DNA of 64,000 nucleotides, taken from contig QYAI01000005.1 of NCBI GenBank assembly GCA_003988855.1, forward strand, positions 62,001 to 126,000. Reading direction: 5' to 3'. Both the position numbers and the translations under genes were made by a program. Position 1 is the stretch's first letter. Each line of letters begins with the position of its first letter. The notes below the pieces were generated by a model that was not told the origin of the DNA, made no database searches, and saw only the letters and a list, made by a program, of their open reading frames with translations. Source of the DNA: Arachnopeziza araneosa (Eukaryota > Ascomycota > Leotiomycetes > Helotiales > Arachnopezizaceae). Below are positions 10,301-21,940 of this stretch, piece by piece.

Positions 10301-12763
10301 ATGGTCAAGCATTTGGCCATCATCGCCCTCCTGGCATCCCTTTCCATCGCGGCACCTCACCCCCTCCTCGGTCTCCCTCTTCCACCACTTCCCATCGTCT
10401 CTGGCAACGACGACAATCAGTATCCTTCCATCACTCTCTCTGCTGGCTTTGGTCCTAGCGTAGCTCTTGGTCTCGAGGGTTCCTCCGGAGGACTTTCTTC
10501 AGGCTCGGTCAGCGACTCCTCCAAATCTGGTCTCTCATCATGGATAAATGGTGCTGGTACACAATTCTTCGATCCCAAAACGTGCGAGGAGATTGATTCC
10601 TGGTGCAAATCGAGTGACTCGACCACTCTCAGCGCCGTTACGATACTCGAGATGGAGCTGATTTTGTTGACTGATACGGTTATTTCTACTGCTGGTGGCC
10701 TTCTCAGTTTCCTCAACGGTGTGGTCTCTCAGTCGATGGGATCTGCTTGCACTTGCTCCACCATGACATCGAGCCAACAAGACGGTCTCACCGCTTTCAT
10801 CGAGGGCGTAGAAGCCGAACTCGAGAGGGAGATTGAGAGTATCTTGAAGCTGTGCGCGCAAGGTGGCATTTCCGACAGTCTTAAATCATCCTCAAAGGAA
10901 TCTCTACTACAGGTAATACCTCCAAGCACTGTCGAAAAGGAGATTCTGACTGACGGAATATCAGTGGCTTGAATCGATCACCAACACTCTTACCGATGAT
11001 CTTAAGAAAGCTGTCAAGGATTGGTGCGGGTCATCAAAAGAGACCACACCTCCTGGCTATGGTGAGTTCAGCAACAAGCTAGATAACTTGCACATTTCTG
11101 ATTCAAGATAGTTCCAACACTTCCATCTATCTCATTGCCTCCAACGCTACCATCGATTTCGCTACCTGCAACTCTTCCATCAATCTCGTTACCTCCAACG
11201 CTACCATCGATTTCGCTACCTGCAACTCTTCCATCAATCTCGTTACCTCCAACTCTACCATCATTTTCAGTACCACCAACTCTTCCTTCACTCTCAGCAC
11301 CTCCAACCCTTCCATCGTTCTCAGTCCCTCCAATTCTTCCATCGTTTTCAGTACCACCAACTCTTCCTTCACTCTCAGCACCTCCAACCCTTCCATCGTT
11401 CTCGGTCCCTCCAATTCTTCCATCGTTTTCAGTACCACCAACTCTTCCTTCACTCTCAGCACCTCCAACCCTTCCATCGTTCTCGGCACCTCCAATTCTT
11501 CCATCGTTTTCAGTACCTCCCACCTTTCCACCGTTCTCATTGCCTCCAACACTTCCACCATTCTCATTACCTCCAACGGTTCCATCAATCTCGACAATTC
11601 CAAAGCTTCCCAACACAAAATCCACCAAGCCTCCCAAGTCAAAAACTTCAAAGGTTCCCAAGACAACATCCCCATCGCTTCCAATTGTCTCAACCCCTCC
11701 AACACTTCCATCATTTCCGGTTCCACCATTCCCTATCCCAGGACCCTCGACACTACCATCATTTTCGATCCCATCATTTCCTCTCCCAACACTATCGACA
11801 CTTTCATCCCTTACTCTTCCATCGCTTCCTTTCCCAACGGTTTCACCACTTCCAACTGGATCAAGCGGCGGTACCCTACCACAATCCATCAGCCCGAATG
11901 TCATCCTTACCACCTCTCTCCAAGAACTTCTCCAGAGCTTCTGTTCAGGATCTGAATTTGGCAAACTCGAGAAGAGCATCCAGTCCTGTCTCTCATCGTG
12001 CGCCAACGGTGGATCTGCGGGAGCTTTCAGCCTGGAGATCTTGGCAAACCTCACCAGCTACATCGAGTCGGACGCATGTCAGCTCGAGTCTAGCCCCATC
12101 AGTGCCATCGAAGCTTGGATCAGCGGACTCCTCACCACCGGAACACAAGAGGGGACATCCAAGAACGCGTACAGCTACATCAGCTCGGGTCTCGCCATCG
12201 TCGCGAACTTGAATGAGACGGGAGCTCTCACTTCCTCCTCTCAGTCAACTCTTAAAAGCTTCTGTTCTTCTGCTAAAGGATTAGGCCTCGACGTCAACAT
12301 CTTAACTTCTCTCGAGTCCTGCGCTAGTGGCGAACTCTCATCTCTCCTCAGCGCCAACGCAACCGCTACTCTCTCCAACTGGCTCGGATCCTCTACCTGT
12401 TCTCTCCCCACTGAGCTCCGCGGTACTGTTCTCGTCTGGCTTTCTTCTGGCAGCAATGACGCCAAGAAATCCAAGTCCGATGCAGGAAATACCGTAGGCC
12501 TGGTGACAACCCTCTCAACCGAGATCATTGTCCAGGTTGAGACACTCTTAAACTCTCCCACTTCCGCCTTAAGCTCCAACTGCAAGAGCGTGCTCGGTGT
12601 CGCGACCTCTTCTCTTCCCAACAGTGCCTGCTCAATGGCCGGTCTTGCCGAGCTGAGTGCTTTCCTGCTCAGCTCTGAAGTCAAGACTGTCTCGACTGAA
12701 GTTGAATCGGCTCTGTTTGGATGGCTGGGTGGCTCCGTCGAGGATTGTGATTGTGCATCCTAA
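10301..12763 (+). CDS. Secreted Pro/Ser/Leu-repeat protein with repeated Cys modules
   Basis: 786-aa predicted extracellular protein. Exons are 10301-10912, 10965-11061 and 11112-12763; both introns restore frame. Residues 1-18 are a signal peptide (MVKHLAIIALLASLSIAA). The N-terminal part (about 90-235) is helical with Cys pairs (CEEIDSWC, CTC) and ends in a WLESITNTL...WCGSS module. The centre (about 237-430) is a tandem array of a nine-residue unit of the type PPTLPSxSx, then looser Pro/Ser/Thr repeats. The C-terminal 330 residues hold three more copies of a Cys module: SFC...SC..C followed by a helix ending in a W-[IL]-x-G/S motif. The same LLQSFC / LKSFC / W-x-G pattern occurs in the N-terminal part, so the protein is a modular surface protein whose modules are separated by a rod-like spacer. 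It is likely wall-associated; no GPI signal is evident and the protein ends CDCAS. Confidence 0.85.
11112..11600 (+). repeat. 27-bp coding minisatellite (PPTLPSxSx)
   Basis: About 17 tandem copies of a 27-bp unit inside exon 3 of the secreted protein. A higher-order 81-bp unit (three nonamers: TLPSLSA, TLPSFSV, ILPSFSV types) is repeated three times between about 11270 and 11510. Copies are nearly identical at the DNA level, which suggests recent expansion. Several frames are open on both strands. Confidence 0.9.
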
Positions 12764-13020
12764 ACCTCCAATCATCTCGTCCTTGGATGACTTAATGTCC
12801 TCATTTGGTATAAAGATTTAATGTAGATAGATCTCAGCTCGCATCGCATAATCTCGGGGATAACCTGCCTTGGGGAGGATAATTATATTATCATGTAGAT
12901 AGACTTAGTATGCGAAAATACTTGTACAATTAGACCATGCTTCAGTTCCTACAAATGAATTGAGTCTAGACGAACCTTCTAGTTGTGATTACCAGTGAGA
13001 ATTGAAAACATGTTCAGCCA

Positions 13021-13600
13021 TCAGACTATCGTAAACTCACGACGCTCCAACTGTAGATCTTCAGGCTTTCCAAACCTTATCCTCTCGATATACGCCGGAT
13101 CGAACAATTTCCATGCATTATGATCTTTCTCTGCTTGCCTCATTATCATTGGGGGGCCGCAGTCATCCCACAGGCTTATTACATCTCCGGGCGCAGTCCA
13201 ATATGCGAGGCCAACATCACCTCTCTCAGTGAAGAACACCTCCTTCCTGCGATGAAGAGCTAGAACCTGGCTGTAAAAGTTATAGGTCCCTATGAAAGGG
13301 GCTAAGGAGTAGAGAAAGCGATCAAGTTGGTTGTGATTCCAAGTACTCCGCTGTTTTGATCCCCAGACCGCTCGACGATGATGTTGTCCTGTGGCTGTCG
13401 CTCTCCCCAGACGTAGGATAGAGCCTCGAAGGAGGGACCGCCATGGATACGCGCTTCGACAATCTTGCATTTGAGTGGGGCGTCGAGGTCTTTCGCTGGG
13501 TAGAGATACAGAAGTCTTGTTGATTCTAGTGATGAAAGGTATAGTGGTAGTTTTGGGTGGCCATAATTGCTCCAGAACAGAAGTTTCGATTGGTCGGAAT
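13021..13600 (-). pseudogene. HET-domain gene relic with internal deletion
   Basis: Two separate reading frames on the minus strand each carry one end of a heterokaryon-incompatibility (HET) protein. Around 13560-13390 one frame has the HET-domain opening (TRLLYLYPAKDL..., then the diagnostic FEALSYVWG). From about 13370 to the stop at 13021 another frame has the usual HET-protein C-terminus (a VFFTERGDVGLAYW-type segment, then GDVISLW...CGPPMIMR). The roughly 400 residues normally between these parts are absent and the frames do not join. This is therefore a decayed copy. The continuous 211-aa frame beginning at 13656 is an accident of the C-terminal part plus noise. Confidence 0.7.
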
Positions 13601-14067
13601 GCGAAGAGAGAAATAGTCGAAGAGTTACACGGCCAGGAACTTAATTGAAGAAGCATCTATCTTTGCATAAAACCGGAGGACAGAAACATGCACGTTTGGA
13701 GCCTTGCAACCAGCCTCGTCGTCGTCGTCGCTTGGCGACGTGATCGTGAATCATATGATGCCGTGCGGTAACTTTACAGCAAGAACAAGAAATCGAGCGC
13801 GATTCATAATTCTGGGGAAGTAGAAATATTTTCTTGGGCGTTCAAAAAGGGAAGCGGCAGAGGTGGTAGATCTGTACCTTCCCGTCCTCTATACCAGAAG
13901 AAGTGTCACCTGACTTTCATCACCTGATGATTCTAATACTTGAAGTCTCAACAGCGAGCTCACATCTGAAGTCTTTAGGATTTCAGATTAGCTGAGTTGC
14001 ACAGAGCTGCTCTTCCCGTCTATTATGAAGGCCTCAAGTCGACTGGATCATTTGCGGATCGAAGTCA

Positions 14068-14322
14068 AGAATGAAAAAGACAGACACGTGAAAGAACTAA
14101 AAGGAAAACCTTTTCGAGAAGGGGTGCCTCGAGTGGCATACACATTCATGAGTAAGAAAATGGCGAGGCCTCAAATGTATTAAATCAATTGCTCATCTAA
14201 TCAAAGTCGGCATAGAAATGCGGCTAATCGACGTTACCTACCTCAGAATGAAATACAGATAGGACGCGTGAAAGAACTAAAGAGAAAACTTTTTTTCGAA
14301 AAGGGGTGCCTTGATTGGCATA
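14068..14322 (+). repeat. Pair of diverged direct repeats, 180 bp apart
   Basis: Copies at 14068-14142 and 14245-14322 share the core CGTGAAAGAACTAAA, then GGAAAAC-type and AAGGGGTGCCT blocks, ending in TGGCATAC. Differences are mostly transitions, and the offset between cores is 180 bp. The origin is unknown: possibly a decayed mobile element or a local duplication. Confidence 0.6.
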
Positions 14323-14886
14323 CCTGGGTCGTACTATCGTTCTTGTGGGTGAAGCGTGTTGAGCTATTGCGCAGAGTCTGTCACCAAGGTCTCTAGGGAT
14401 TGCCACCCATGGTAACCAGATGGTTACTGTATCACACGTCCAGCCAGTCCAGCCAGTCCAGAATCAGGCATCTCTCGACCAGAGTTGATCGTCCGAATCT
14501 TTTGCCTCTTCGGCCACAAAGGTACAGTATAACCTTAGCCTTATCGCCAAGTGGGCATGTCGACGTCCACTTCCCTTCCTCCAGCCGCAGCAAAATTCAT
14601 ACGAGTAATGGGAATTCTTCTCCTTCTCCGAGCAGCGCCTCTTCGCAACGGCGCAAAAGTAACGACAGAAGAAAAGTGGAAACGATTACTTCATGAAAAT
14701 GCCGCACGTGAAAACGGCGGCTCCAGCATGAGAATCAAGTTTCTCCTGGCGCATAAATTGCTGCGCTGCACTTCGGATGAAAGGCACGCTGCGAAGCAAC
14801 GACAATATCGCCAGTGCAACGACAATTAATATCTTCAGATGAAGATTCGGGTACGCGTAGCATCCGAGTGCGAATTGAGTAGGCAA

Positions 14887-14912
14887 GCACGCACGCACAC
14901 GCACACGCACAC
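14887..14912. repeat. CA/CG microsatellite
   Basis: Short run of GCACGCAC and GCACAC units. Confidence 0.8.
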
Positions 14913-17270
14913 CACGGTACTGTACTGTAGGGCTGCGTAATCGCAATCGATGCGACGGTTATCGATAGCCGGACTGATTGGTGTCCGCCATTTTTCCAGC
15001 GGCGTGGACTTCGGAATGATGGCTGACTCGCTGCCACTGGCCTTTTCCCCCAGATCCTTGCCCATTCAGGCACTTCGTCTTGCCCCCCCGACCTTTCCAC
15101 CTTTCATCCCATCTTTTCCCGTTGATCGCCCGTCCTTCTAGAACATGACAATCGAGATGAATTGCTCATCAACCGCGCCGCGCTCCCACTATGGCCTCAA
15201 CGGCTTCTCGAATATTCCTCTCGCAGTACAGCCAGACGATTGCGACCAGAGATGAAGCGTCGGTGGTCGACTCCGATGCCCAGTCAAGGCTTATGCAGCT
15301 CAATCAAGGTCGAAAGAAAATCCTTCTGTTCCTGCCGATCTGCACCCATCAGTACCTGAGCCAATAATGCAAGGGCGAGACAAAATCTGACCGTGCATCA
15401 TTCGCTCACTTTGGAAAAAACTGGCATGCGAATTGTCGTCTTCTGCTTTAGGCCATTTTGAACAACTCACTCACCGTCTCCCGGCATGGAACTACGGGAA
15501 TCCATGACCATCTCTTTTTCTTTCTGAGTTGAGTCATTTTTGTGATTCGTAAGAGCGTATGTGTTGTTCGAATGTCCTCGCGGCCCAAGGAATGCCATGC
15601 GAGTCGATTATTTGTGGTACCACGCGTGATCGAATCAACCTGTCGGCAGTGTGATGGTCTGAAGTCGAGGACCACCCCGACATGCCACAGTAACTTCGGA
15701 GACCGAATCATTGATTTAGGGGTGGCAGGCCTGTGAATGATGACCCTTTGGGCGTTCTGAAACCCAGAGCCTCCCTCTGCAACGCCCATTTCAATTCAAC
15801 TCGAAGGCTGTGAACGAGTCGTCTTCGGGAGCTGAATGCCACCAATCTGAATCACAAAAATCCAAAACAGAATAATGAGACAACAGACGAGTCGCTGTCT
15901 CTGTCGTTGTCACTCTCGCAAAACTAAAATCACGCAACAGCTAGCAATCGAAGGCGAACTGCACGCCTCAGAAAGTGTGACGACTCTCGTGATTTGTTCA
16001 AAGGAGCGTCCTTCTGCGGCTTCCAAGTCCATTGCCTGCAGCTGCAGCAAAGACAATCAACTATCGATTTTTGATCGAGATCCTCCAGCTGAGCAGCTCG
16101 CGGAGAGCTCTCCCCATGCCTCTAACGCGATGCGACACGATAAGGTAAGACCGTCTTGGATAACGGAGAATAACCATCGCCGAGATGGAAGACGGCGGGA
16201 GGTGATCAGATCTCCCAACAGTCTAGCCGCACATCAGATCCAGCCACTGCGCCACCCCGAGCTTTCCATGATAGCTCAGATCATATTCCATTTCTCCAGA
16301 TTGCACGCGATAATTTTGGAAACACTTCCAAGTCAGCTTATCAGTATCTCGAACGTAAGCCGGCAATTAATATCCAGCCGTTCGTTGCTCTCAGGCAGGA
16401 GGAGCTCTGTAGGCGGCCATCCAAAACCCAGGTTTTAATCCTGGCTGATGGCACCAACAAGAAGCCAAGCCGGGACAGGCGAGGGAACCAGAAAACCTCA
16501 ACGGGCCCCCAGTCCAGGTACAACACATGGCGTCCCGCTGGTTCCTCGTCTGTCCAGAGTGCCCACTCAGGTACCGCGTCCACGCCTCCAATCAGCCTTC
16601 GAGCGCAAAAGCTCACCGGTAAAACTCTGCAGCTTCCGGACCAAGGCACAGGACGCTGTTGTTGTCAACCTCAGCCCTGATTGATCGTTCCTGCAGCTCG
16701 ACAACGACGACCCACATGCTCCTCTATCAAAATGTTCTGGGCGCCGTGAATCTCCTGCTGCACGACCAGGCCTTGCGGCCTGCTATCAGACCCACTGAAT
16801 CCACTCACTCTGCGCCGAGTGGCAGAGGGGCCGCTGCTGAGGGCTCGTAAGTCTTTTTTCCTCCTCCTCTGATCGAAGGAGCTTTTCCCCAAGGTGCAGC
16901 AAGGCAGCTGTACCGTTGACTCCCGTGCCCACTTCTCTTCCACTCTCATCCTTCTCCACCTGTTCCTCGGCCTCTCCCTCTTCTCTCAATGTCTATATGA
17001 ACCCCCATCCCCTCCACCCGACACACTCCTTCATCAGCAATCATTCCAATCCTTTCGGTGATTCAACAGCACAGTCCTTCATTCCTATCGATCTGTGATC
17101 GCAATCATTCCTTGAGCTTGCTCATAGATCTCTCTTGTCTCTACGACATCCAATAGTCCAGCCATATCACCACCATCTGCAGTCTCTTTGACTCCGCAAG
17201 CCACAAATTCGAATCACAGACATTTCAGCCAACGCAAAAGACATATCCATCGATCCAAGCCTACATCAGG

Positions 17271-17276
17271 TATAAA
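17271..17276 (+). promoter_or_regulatory. TATA box of the DNase1-like gene
   Basis: TATAAA 72 bp upstream of the ATG at 17343, followed by a C/T/A-rich leader with CAACAACAAAC just before the start. Confidence 0.6.
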
Positions 17277-17342
17277 TCGACCAACTTGAGAACCTAGTTC
17301 TCATCATACCATCCTTTCACACCCAGCTTAACAACAACAAAC

Positions 17343-17861
17343 ATGTTCTTCAGCAGAAGCATCATCTCTCTCGGCCTTGCTTGCCTCGCTGCCGCTAACA
17401 GCGTGCACTTCGTCAACCAAGATGGCACAGAGCGTACCATTATCTTCACCGCACAAGTAGGCCTAGAGATACTCCCACCTCTCACCATTGGTGGCTGGCA
17501 AGCGGCTGATCAGTCCTTCCCAAATGGCTGGATCGGCAACTGGTACTCTGTATCACAAGGCGCTGCCAATGTGCCCGGCATGCTAGGGGAGGTACGCTTC
17601 AATGGCTACGCTGGTGCAACGTACTTTGATGTTTCTGCCATCGTCAATCCCTCAGATATCAATGGCGTCAAGCAGATCTTCCCTGCGAATTCCGCCGAGC
17701 CTGTCAGCGGTTGTGCGAGGTTCCCATGCAACTCTTACTACGTCCACAGCGACGACGTACAGACACAAGCCACTGACGACTCGGATCTAATCTGCTTGCT
17801 TGGCACTGCCCCTGCTACCAGAAGACGTGGTGCTGTTGCGCGAAGCTTCATTGAGAACTAA
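17343..17861 (+). CDS. Secreted 'DNase1 protein'-type fungal protein
   Basis: Intronless 172-aa secreted protein. Residues 1-19 form a signal peptide ending AAAN. The mature part has the conserved core of a fungal family that databases call 'DNase1 protein': a strand with RTIIFTAQ, then FPNGWIGNWYSVSQGA, LGEVRFNGYAG-TYFDVSAIVNP, a Cys pair in SGCARFPCNSYY and the DDVQT...DLICLLG end. The name is historical. The fold features (beta-rich, disulphides, acidic patch) do not by themselves show nuclease activity. A short Arg-rich tail (TRRRGAVARS) ends the protein. The TATA box lies 72 bp upstream. Often an abundant secreted protein in plant-associated fungi (family knowledge). Confidence 0.85.
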   Translation: MFFSRSIISLGLACLAAANSVHFVNQDGTERTIIFTAQVGLEILPPLTIGGWQAADQSFPNGWIGNWYSVSQGAANVPGMLGEVRFNGYAGATYFDVSAIVNPSDINGVKQIFPANSAEPVSGCARFPCNSYYVHSDDVQTQATDDSDLICLLGTAPATRRRGAVARSFIEN

Positions 17862-20800
17862 ATACGAGAAACGGAACACGAATATCAATCAGCGCAGCTT
17901 GCATGCAGCGATTGATATATGATGACTTATGTTATGATGACGGCCATCTGCCTTCATGATGGGAGTTCTATCCTTATACAAACTAGCATACACAAATGAG
18001 GAAGGTTTAGATAAAGACAGGGTAACTGGTGTTGGGATACTGGGGGACAATACCAGTGGAGTTTCGGCTCCCATGACACATTCTTTCTGTACATGCGACT
18101 TCGCTTCTTGAACATACTTAGGGAGGGGATGGGTAGATACCTTGGGGGGTGATTGAGTTATTTATGAATCGGATATAGACTAGGGAATGAATGAAACGGT
18201 TTCAAACTTGATTTCGTCATTCTCGCTTTGCATGACTTTGCTTCACCTGACTTTGCTTCACTCGACTTGATAACAAAACAAGTTAGATCACTAGATAGGT
18301 ATAATATTGATGATTATGAGTTTCATTGCTGGTCATTAGTGCCGAAAAACAATTGTAAATCGAAACCAATCACCCACAAAAAATCAATTGCAGTTAGTCA
18401 CCGTCTCCAACTCAGTTGGCTATCACTTACGACTAACGAATTGACACAGGTCAATCTTAATTTCCTTCGGCAAAGAATTCAAGAGACACCCATGATTCCA
18501 TTCACGCATAAGAAGTGCTTAATCGAGAACCAACTAAAAAGAGGAGAAAACTCTTGTGGTCGCGTTGACCATTCTCAGAGCCCTAGACATCGAGACCTCT
18601 ATGCAACCTTCAGTAACATAGAAACTTTTCTATGAATGCAAGGTCGTTAAACTTTCTAATTCCAGCACGCCACATATCATGCAATCATTTTCTCATAGGA
18701 AGCTCTTACTCAAAAGAGCTTTGCAAAGTGAAAAGATGACAAAATAATCCAAATCCAAATAAATGAATAACAAGATCGCTGGATCTTGCGTTCCTAGTAT
18801 CCAATTCTCTCTATCCAGCAAAAAGAGAAATCTTTCCGCTCTTTCATTGATCTTATTCCTGTCTCTAGAGTGAAATGACGCCTTGTGAGAGAGGCACTTG
18901 GTTCACCATACCAGAGGAATTGCTTGAAAGAGAGAGTTAGGCTGTCGTAACGTAGAGCTGACCGCTAAAGTGGGGTTTCACTATGAATTACCGCTTCCCT
19001 GGAAATAATCTAGAAATATTTCCAACAGATATCCAAAGCTTGGAGAAGCCATCTTCGATAGAAAGAGATCGTAGCTATCGAAAAGAGTGAGTAATATTTG
19101 GGCTATAATTTCACGTGGACCAAGAACAGCCTGGTCTAAAGATGAGGGTTCACGTGGTTACATATTCGTATCACTAAAAGGGGCCGTCGGGCTGATGACC
19201 TGGATGAGAAAAAGCCCTGATTGGGCTGAAAAGGTGCCTCCTTGGCCAAGATATCTGCACATTCGTCAGCACTTTTCCTCGCGGATTTTTGGAAAGACAG
19301 CACGAACTGATAACTTTGTGTCGTATTTCATATATAACTTGGCATGAATTCTGGTAAACGTCATATTATTGTGAAGGAATAATGCTAGAAATCAATAATG
19401 AGAAATCCAAGATTTGTGGGAACTTCCCCACAGAGGGTTCGTGCACGGTCTGGCATGCTGAGAACTGCATTGCCTTTCGCATCAGCCACGAAAGTATTGG
19501 CGATACCCCGACGACGTTCTTCATAGGCTCAAGGCTTTAGTCTCCTGATCTTAGGAAGCCGTATCCGTGAGCCAGCAGTTGTTTTCTTCTGTGGCCGGTG
19601 CAATATACTCATACCAACTCCTCCACAACATTAGCCAGAATTGAGAAAACCCAACAGGGCTGCTCAAGCATACAGCGACGACCCTGTTTAATCCTCGAAC
19701 ATGACGCTATCCACATCACCCATCCTAAGCGCGCGATAAAGAGTTTCCGTCATTCATATCACCGTGAGAACAGAACTTGTTGATCATTCCGCGAATGTAA
19801 ATCCTTGAGCTTTTCACTATTATAAGATACGGCATAAAGACTCTCTTTGATAACAGCTCGAACCGACCTTGGAAGTCATCGACTGCTGGAATTCCTTGCT
19901 TTCTGTATAACCCCGGTTCAACCACACGAGAGCACAGCACCCTATAATATACTCGGAAGACCTCATTGACGTAGGAGACATCGATCCGCTGCGGAAGGAA
20001 AGACTTCAAGCCCCATTCGGCCGAGTTGTCTCGTGCTCCTCATAGCATCTTTGGGTATGAATACTGATGTGGCAAGACGGAGTCGTTGACCTGACACTCC
20101 TACCTCGGACGATATTCTCGTATTCAGACTTGCAACATTGAAGCTAGACCGTGGCCCGGACTTCAGACTCGAAGGTATCTATGCTCGGATGTTCGGCGCC
20201 CTTGCGGTCTCCCCCACAATTTGGCAACATCTTGCCGCCCGATTTTACAACATTTCTTGCTTTTTCACAGATCCTTATTTCGCCGAAGCTTTCAAATAGT
20301 TCGTTTTCTCGTCGTCCTGCAAATCTCCATCGTTAGACAAGGGTTTGAGCAAGGGAAGAGAAGAAAATCTCGTATCGTACAAGCGATAGAGTATCATCCT
20401 TGGCGATGCCAGTATCGCGACCAATGCCAAGAGGAAGCTGGAACCGAACAAATAGAACGATGCTGAGGGGCACTTGCAGGCTGCAGCCCACCCTTATTAC
20501 TCCACCAGTCTGTATGACGGTGGCTTGATCTCTCAACGTCGGCTCAACTTCATTGCTGCCATCTCGTCCATCGTGCATCGTGCATAGTGTGGTGGGTGAA
20601 AATCCTGATTGGCACAACGTCGAAGAGGTTTGATCTGATTCGAGTTGCTCCTGCAGAAGGGCCCACGATACTTCCGCAAAAGCGTGCTGTTCTCTAGTCA
20701 GGCACACCTGTCGTGTGAGTTGTCAAAGCAGCTCGTAGTTCGCTCGCATCTTTCACGGTTGTCTTCGGTGACTTCGAGTCCTGCCTGCACTTGCTCTCAG

Positions 20801-21267
20801 TAATCAACTCGTGTTGCTGTGGCAAGGTGCAATAGCTTGATCGCAAGCCGACGAGGCGAGGTTGGCGATGGAAATAGTAGCATGATGACGATGATTCACC
20901 GAGGGGTGGGAAACATCCTAGTGACCCAGCGAAAAGGTGAGTAGTACCTGTCCGTATCCCGGGCAGAGAACGAATGATGAAGTTGATGTCAGTGGAGAGG
21001 AAGACGCTTTGTTTCCGCGGCAGGTTGAGGCGCTTTCTTGGGTTTGTGTGGGTTTGGCAGCAACCAAGTCGGTCCTTCCGCATTTGCATGCAGCTACCTG
21101 CAGAGCTACAAAAGGTCGCCGCCCTCGCTCGCCCTCCATCGTTTTCTTTCCTCTCTCCAACATCTGCAACATCTCCGATCACACTCTCGTTTCCGTACAC
21201 TCCATCCCATTCCATCTTTCCATCACACCACCTTCGTTAGCACCACATACAATCGTTCAGCGTCAAG
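17862..21267. other. Gene-poor region between two secreted-protein genes
   Basis: No complete gene seen. A possible relic of a membrane-protein gene lies on the minus strand near 20290-20620, where two overlapping frames carry a hydrophobic segment and an ILYRLYDTR motif. The last 150 bp before 21268 are C/T-rich, as expected for a promoter and leader. Confidence 0.45.
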
Positions 21268-21940
21268 ATGAAGACTATCCAGACCCTCCTCTCCGTCGTT
21301 GGCCTTGCTGCCTCCGTCCAGGCTTGGGCCAACGAGACTGTCGTGTGGACCACCGTCACCACTGATGTGTATACTACCGTCTGCCCCTCGGCTACTACCT
21401 TTACTCAAAACTCAGTTACCTACACTGGTAAGAAGTCCCACCCCGTGACGCTTCTATTCTCTACTTCAAGCATATGCTGACTCTGACCTAGCAACTGAAT
21501 CCGAGACCATCACTATCACCAACTGCCCTTGCACGATCAGCAGCACCGTCCAGTCATGGGCGCCAACTACCTCTGCTACTCCAACCATCAATGCTACCTC
21601 GGTGCCACCGGTCTGGGTCACCACTACCTCTACCATCAGTGTGCTCACCACCTACTGTCCCAGCTCGACCGTTCTCACTCTCTCTGGTACCACCTACTCA
21701 GTTTCAAGCACTGGAACTGTTATTATTCCAATCCTTACCACCACTGTAGTCCCATACTCTAGCTACACAGTTGTTCCTCCACCCATCACCCCATCGATTT
21801 CTTTCGGAACCACAGTCACCCCAGTGAAGCCGACTGCCACCACCACTATCCCATTGCAAGTGGGAACCAATGCGGCTCAGAAGATCGATGCCGGCTTCGG
21901 CGCACTCGCTGTTGCTGGTATTGCCGCTATGCTTTTGTAG
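21268..21940 (+). CDS. CCG-6-like GPI-anchored cell-wall protein
   Basis: 202-aa protein from exons 21268-21427 and 21492-21940. Residues 1-19 are a signal peptide. The mature N-terminus holds the clock-controlled-gene-6 core: ETVVWTTVTTDVYTTVCPSATT..., TYT, then ATESETITITNCPCT. A second, similar TTTSTISVLTTYCPSSTVLTLSGTTYSV block follows, and then a Pro/Thr-rich stalk. The last 25 residues (about AAQKIDAGFGALAVAGIAAMLL) form a hydrophobic tail after small residues, typical of a GPI-attachment signal. The Thr/Ser content predicts heavy O-mannosylation. In Neurospora CCG-6 is rhythmic and stress- or light-responsive. Whether this gene is clock-controlled cannot be judged here. Confidence 0.85.

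Larger units (their letters stand above)
13657..17342. other. Gene-poor region left of the DNase1-like gene
   Basis: No gene supported. Visible items are a pair of diverged direct repeats (14068-14142 and 14245-14322), a CA/CG-rich microsatellite at 14887-14912, and a long pyrimidine-rich stretch (16950-17340) forming the promoter and leader of the next gene. The open frame 15875-16438 has atypical Arg/Ser/His composition and no domain, and was not called. Confidence 0.5.

Noticed and set aside
11068..12054. 328- and 200-codon minus frames over the repeat protein
   Set aside because: They arise because the 27-bp repeat lacks stops in several frames; the plus protein has the signal peptide and introns.
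13021..13656. 211-aa minus protein as an intact gene
   Set aside because: Its N-terminal half is the wrong frame over the HET start; the HET motif lies in another frame, so it is a relic.
15875..16438. 187-codon plus frame
   Set aside because: Arg/His/Ser-rich without domain or splice pattern; in a gene-poor stretch.
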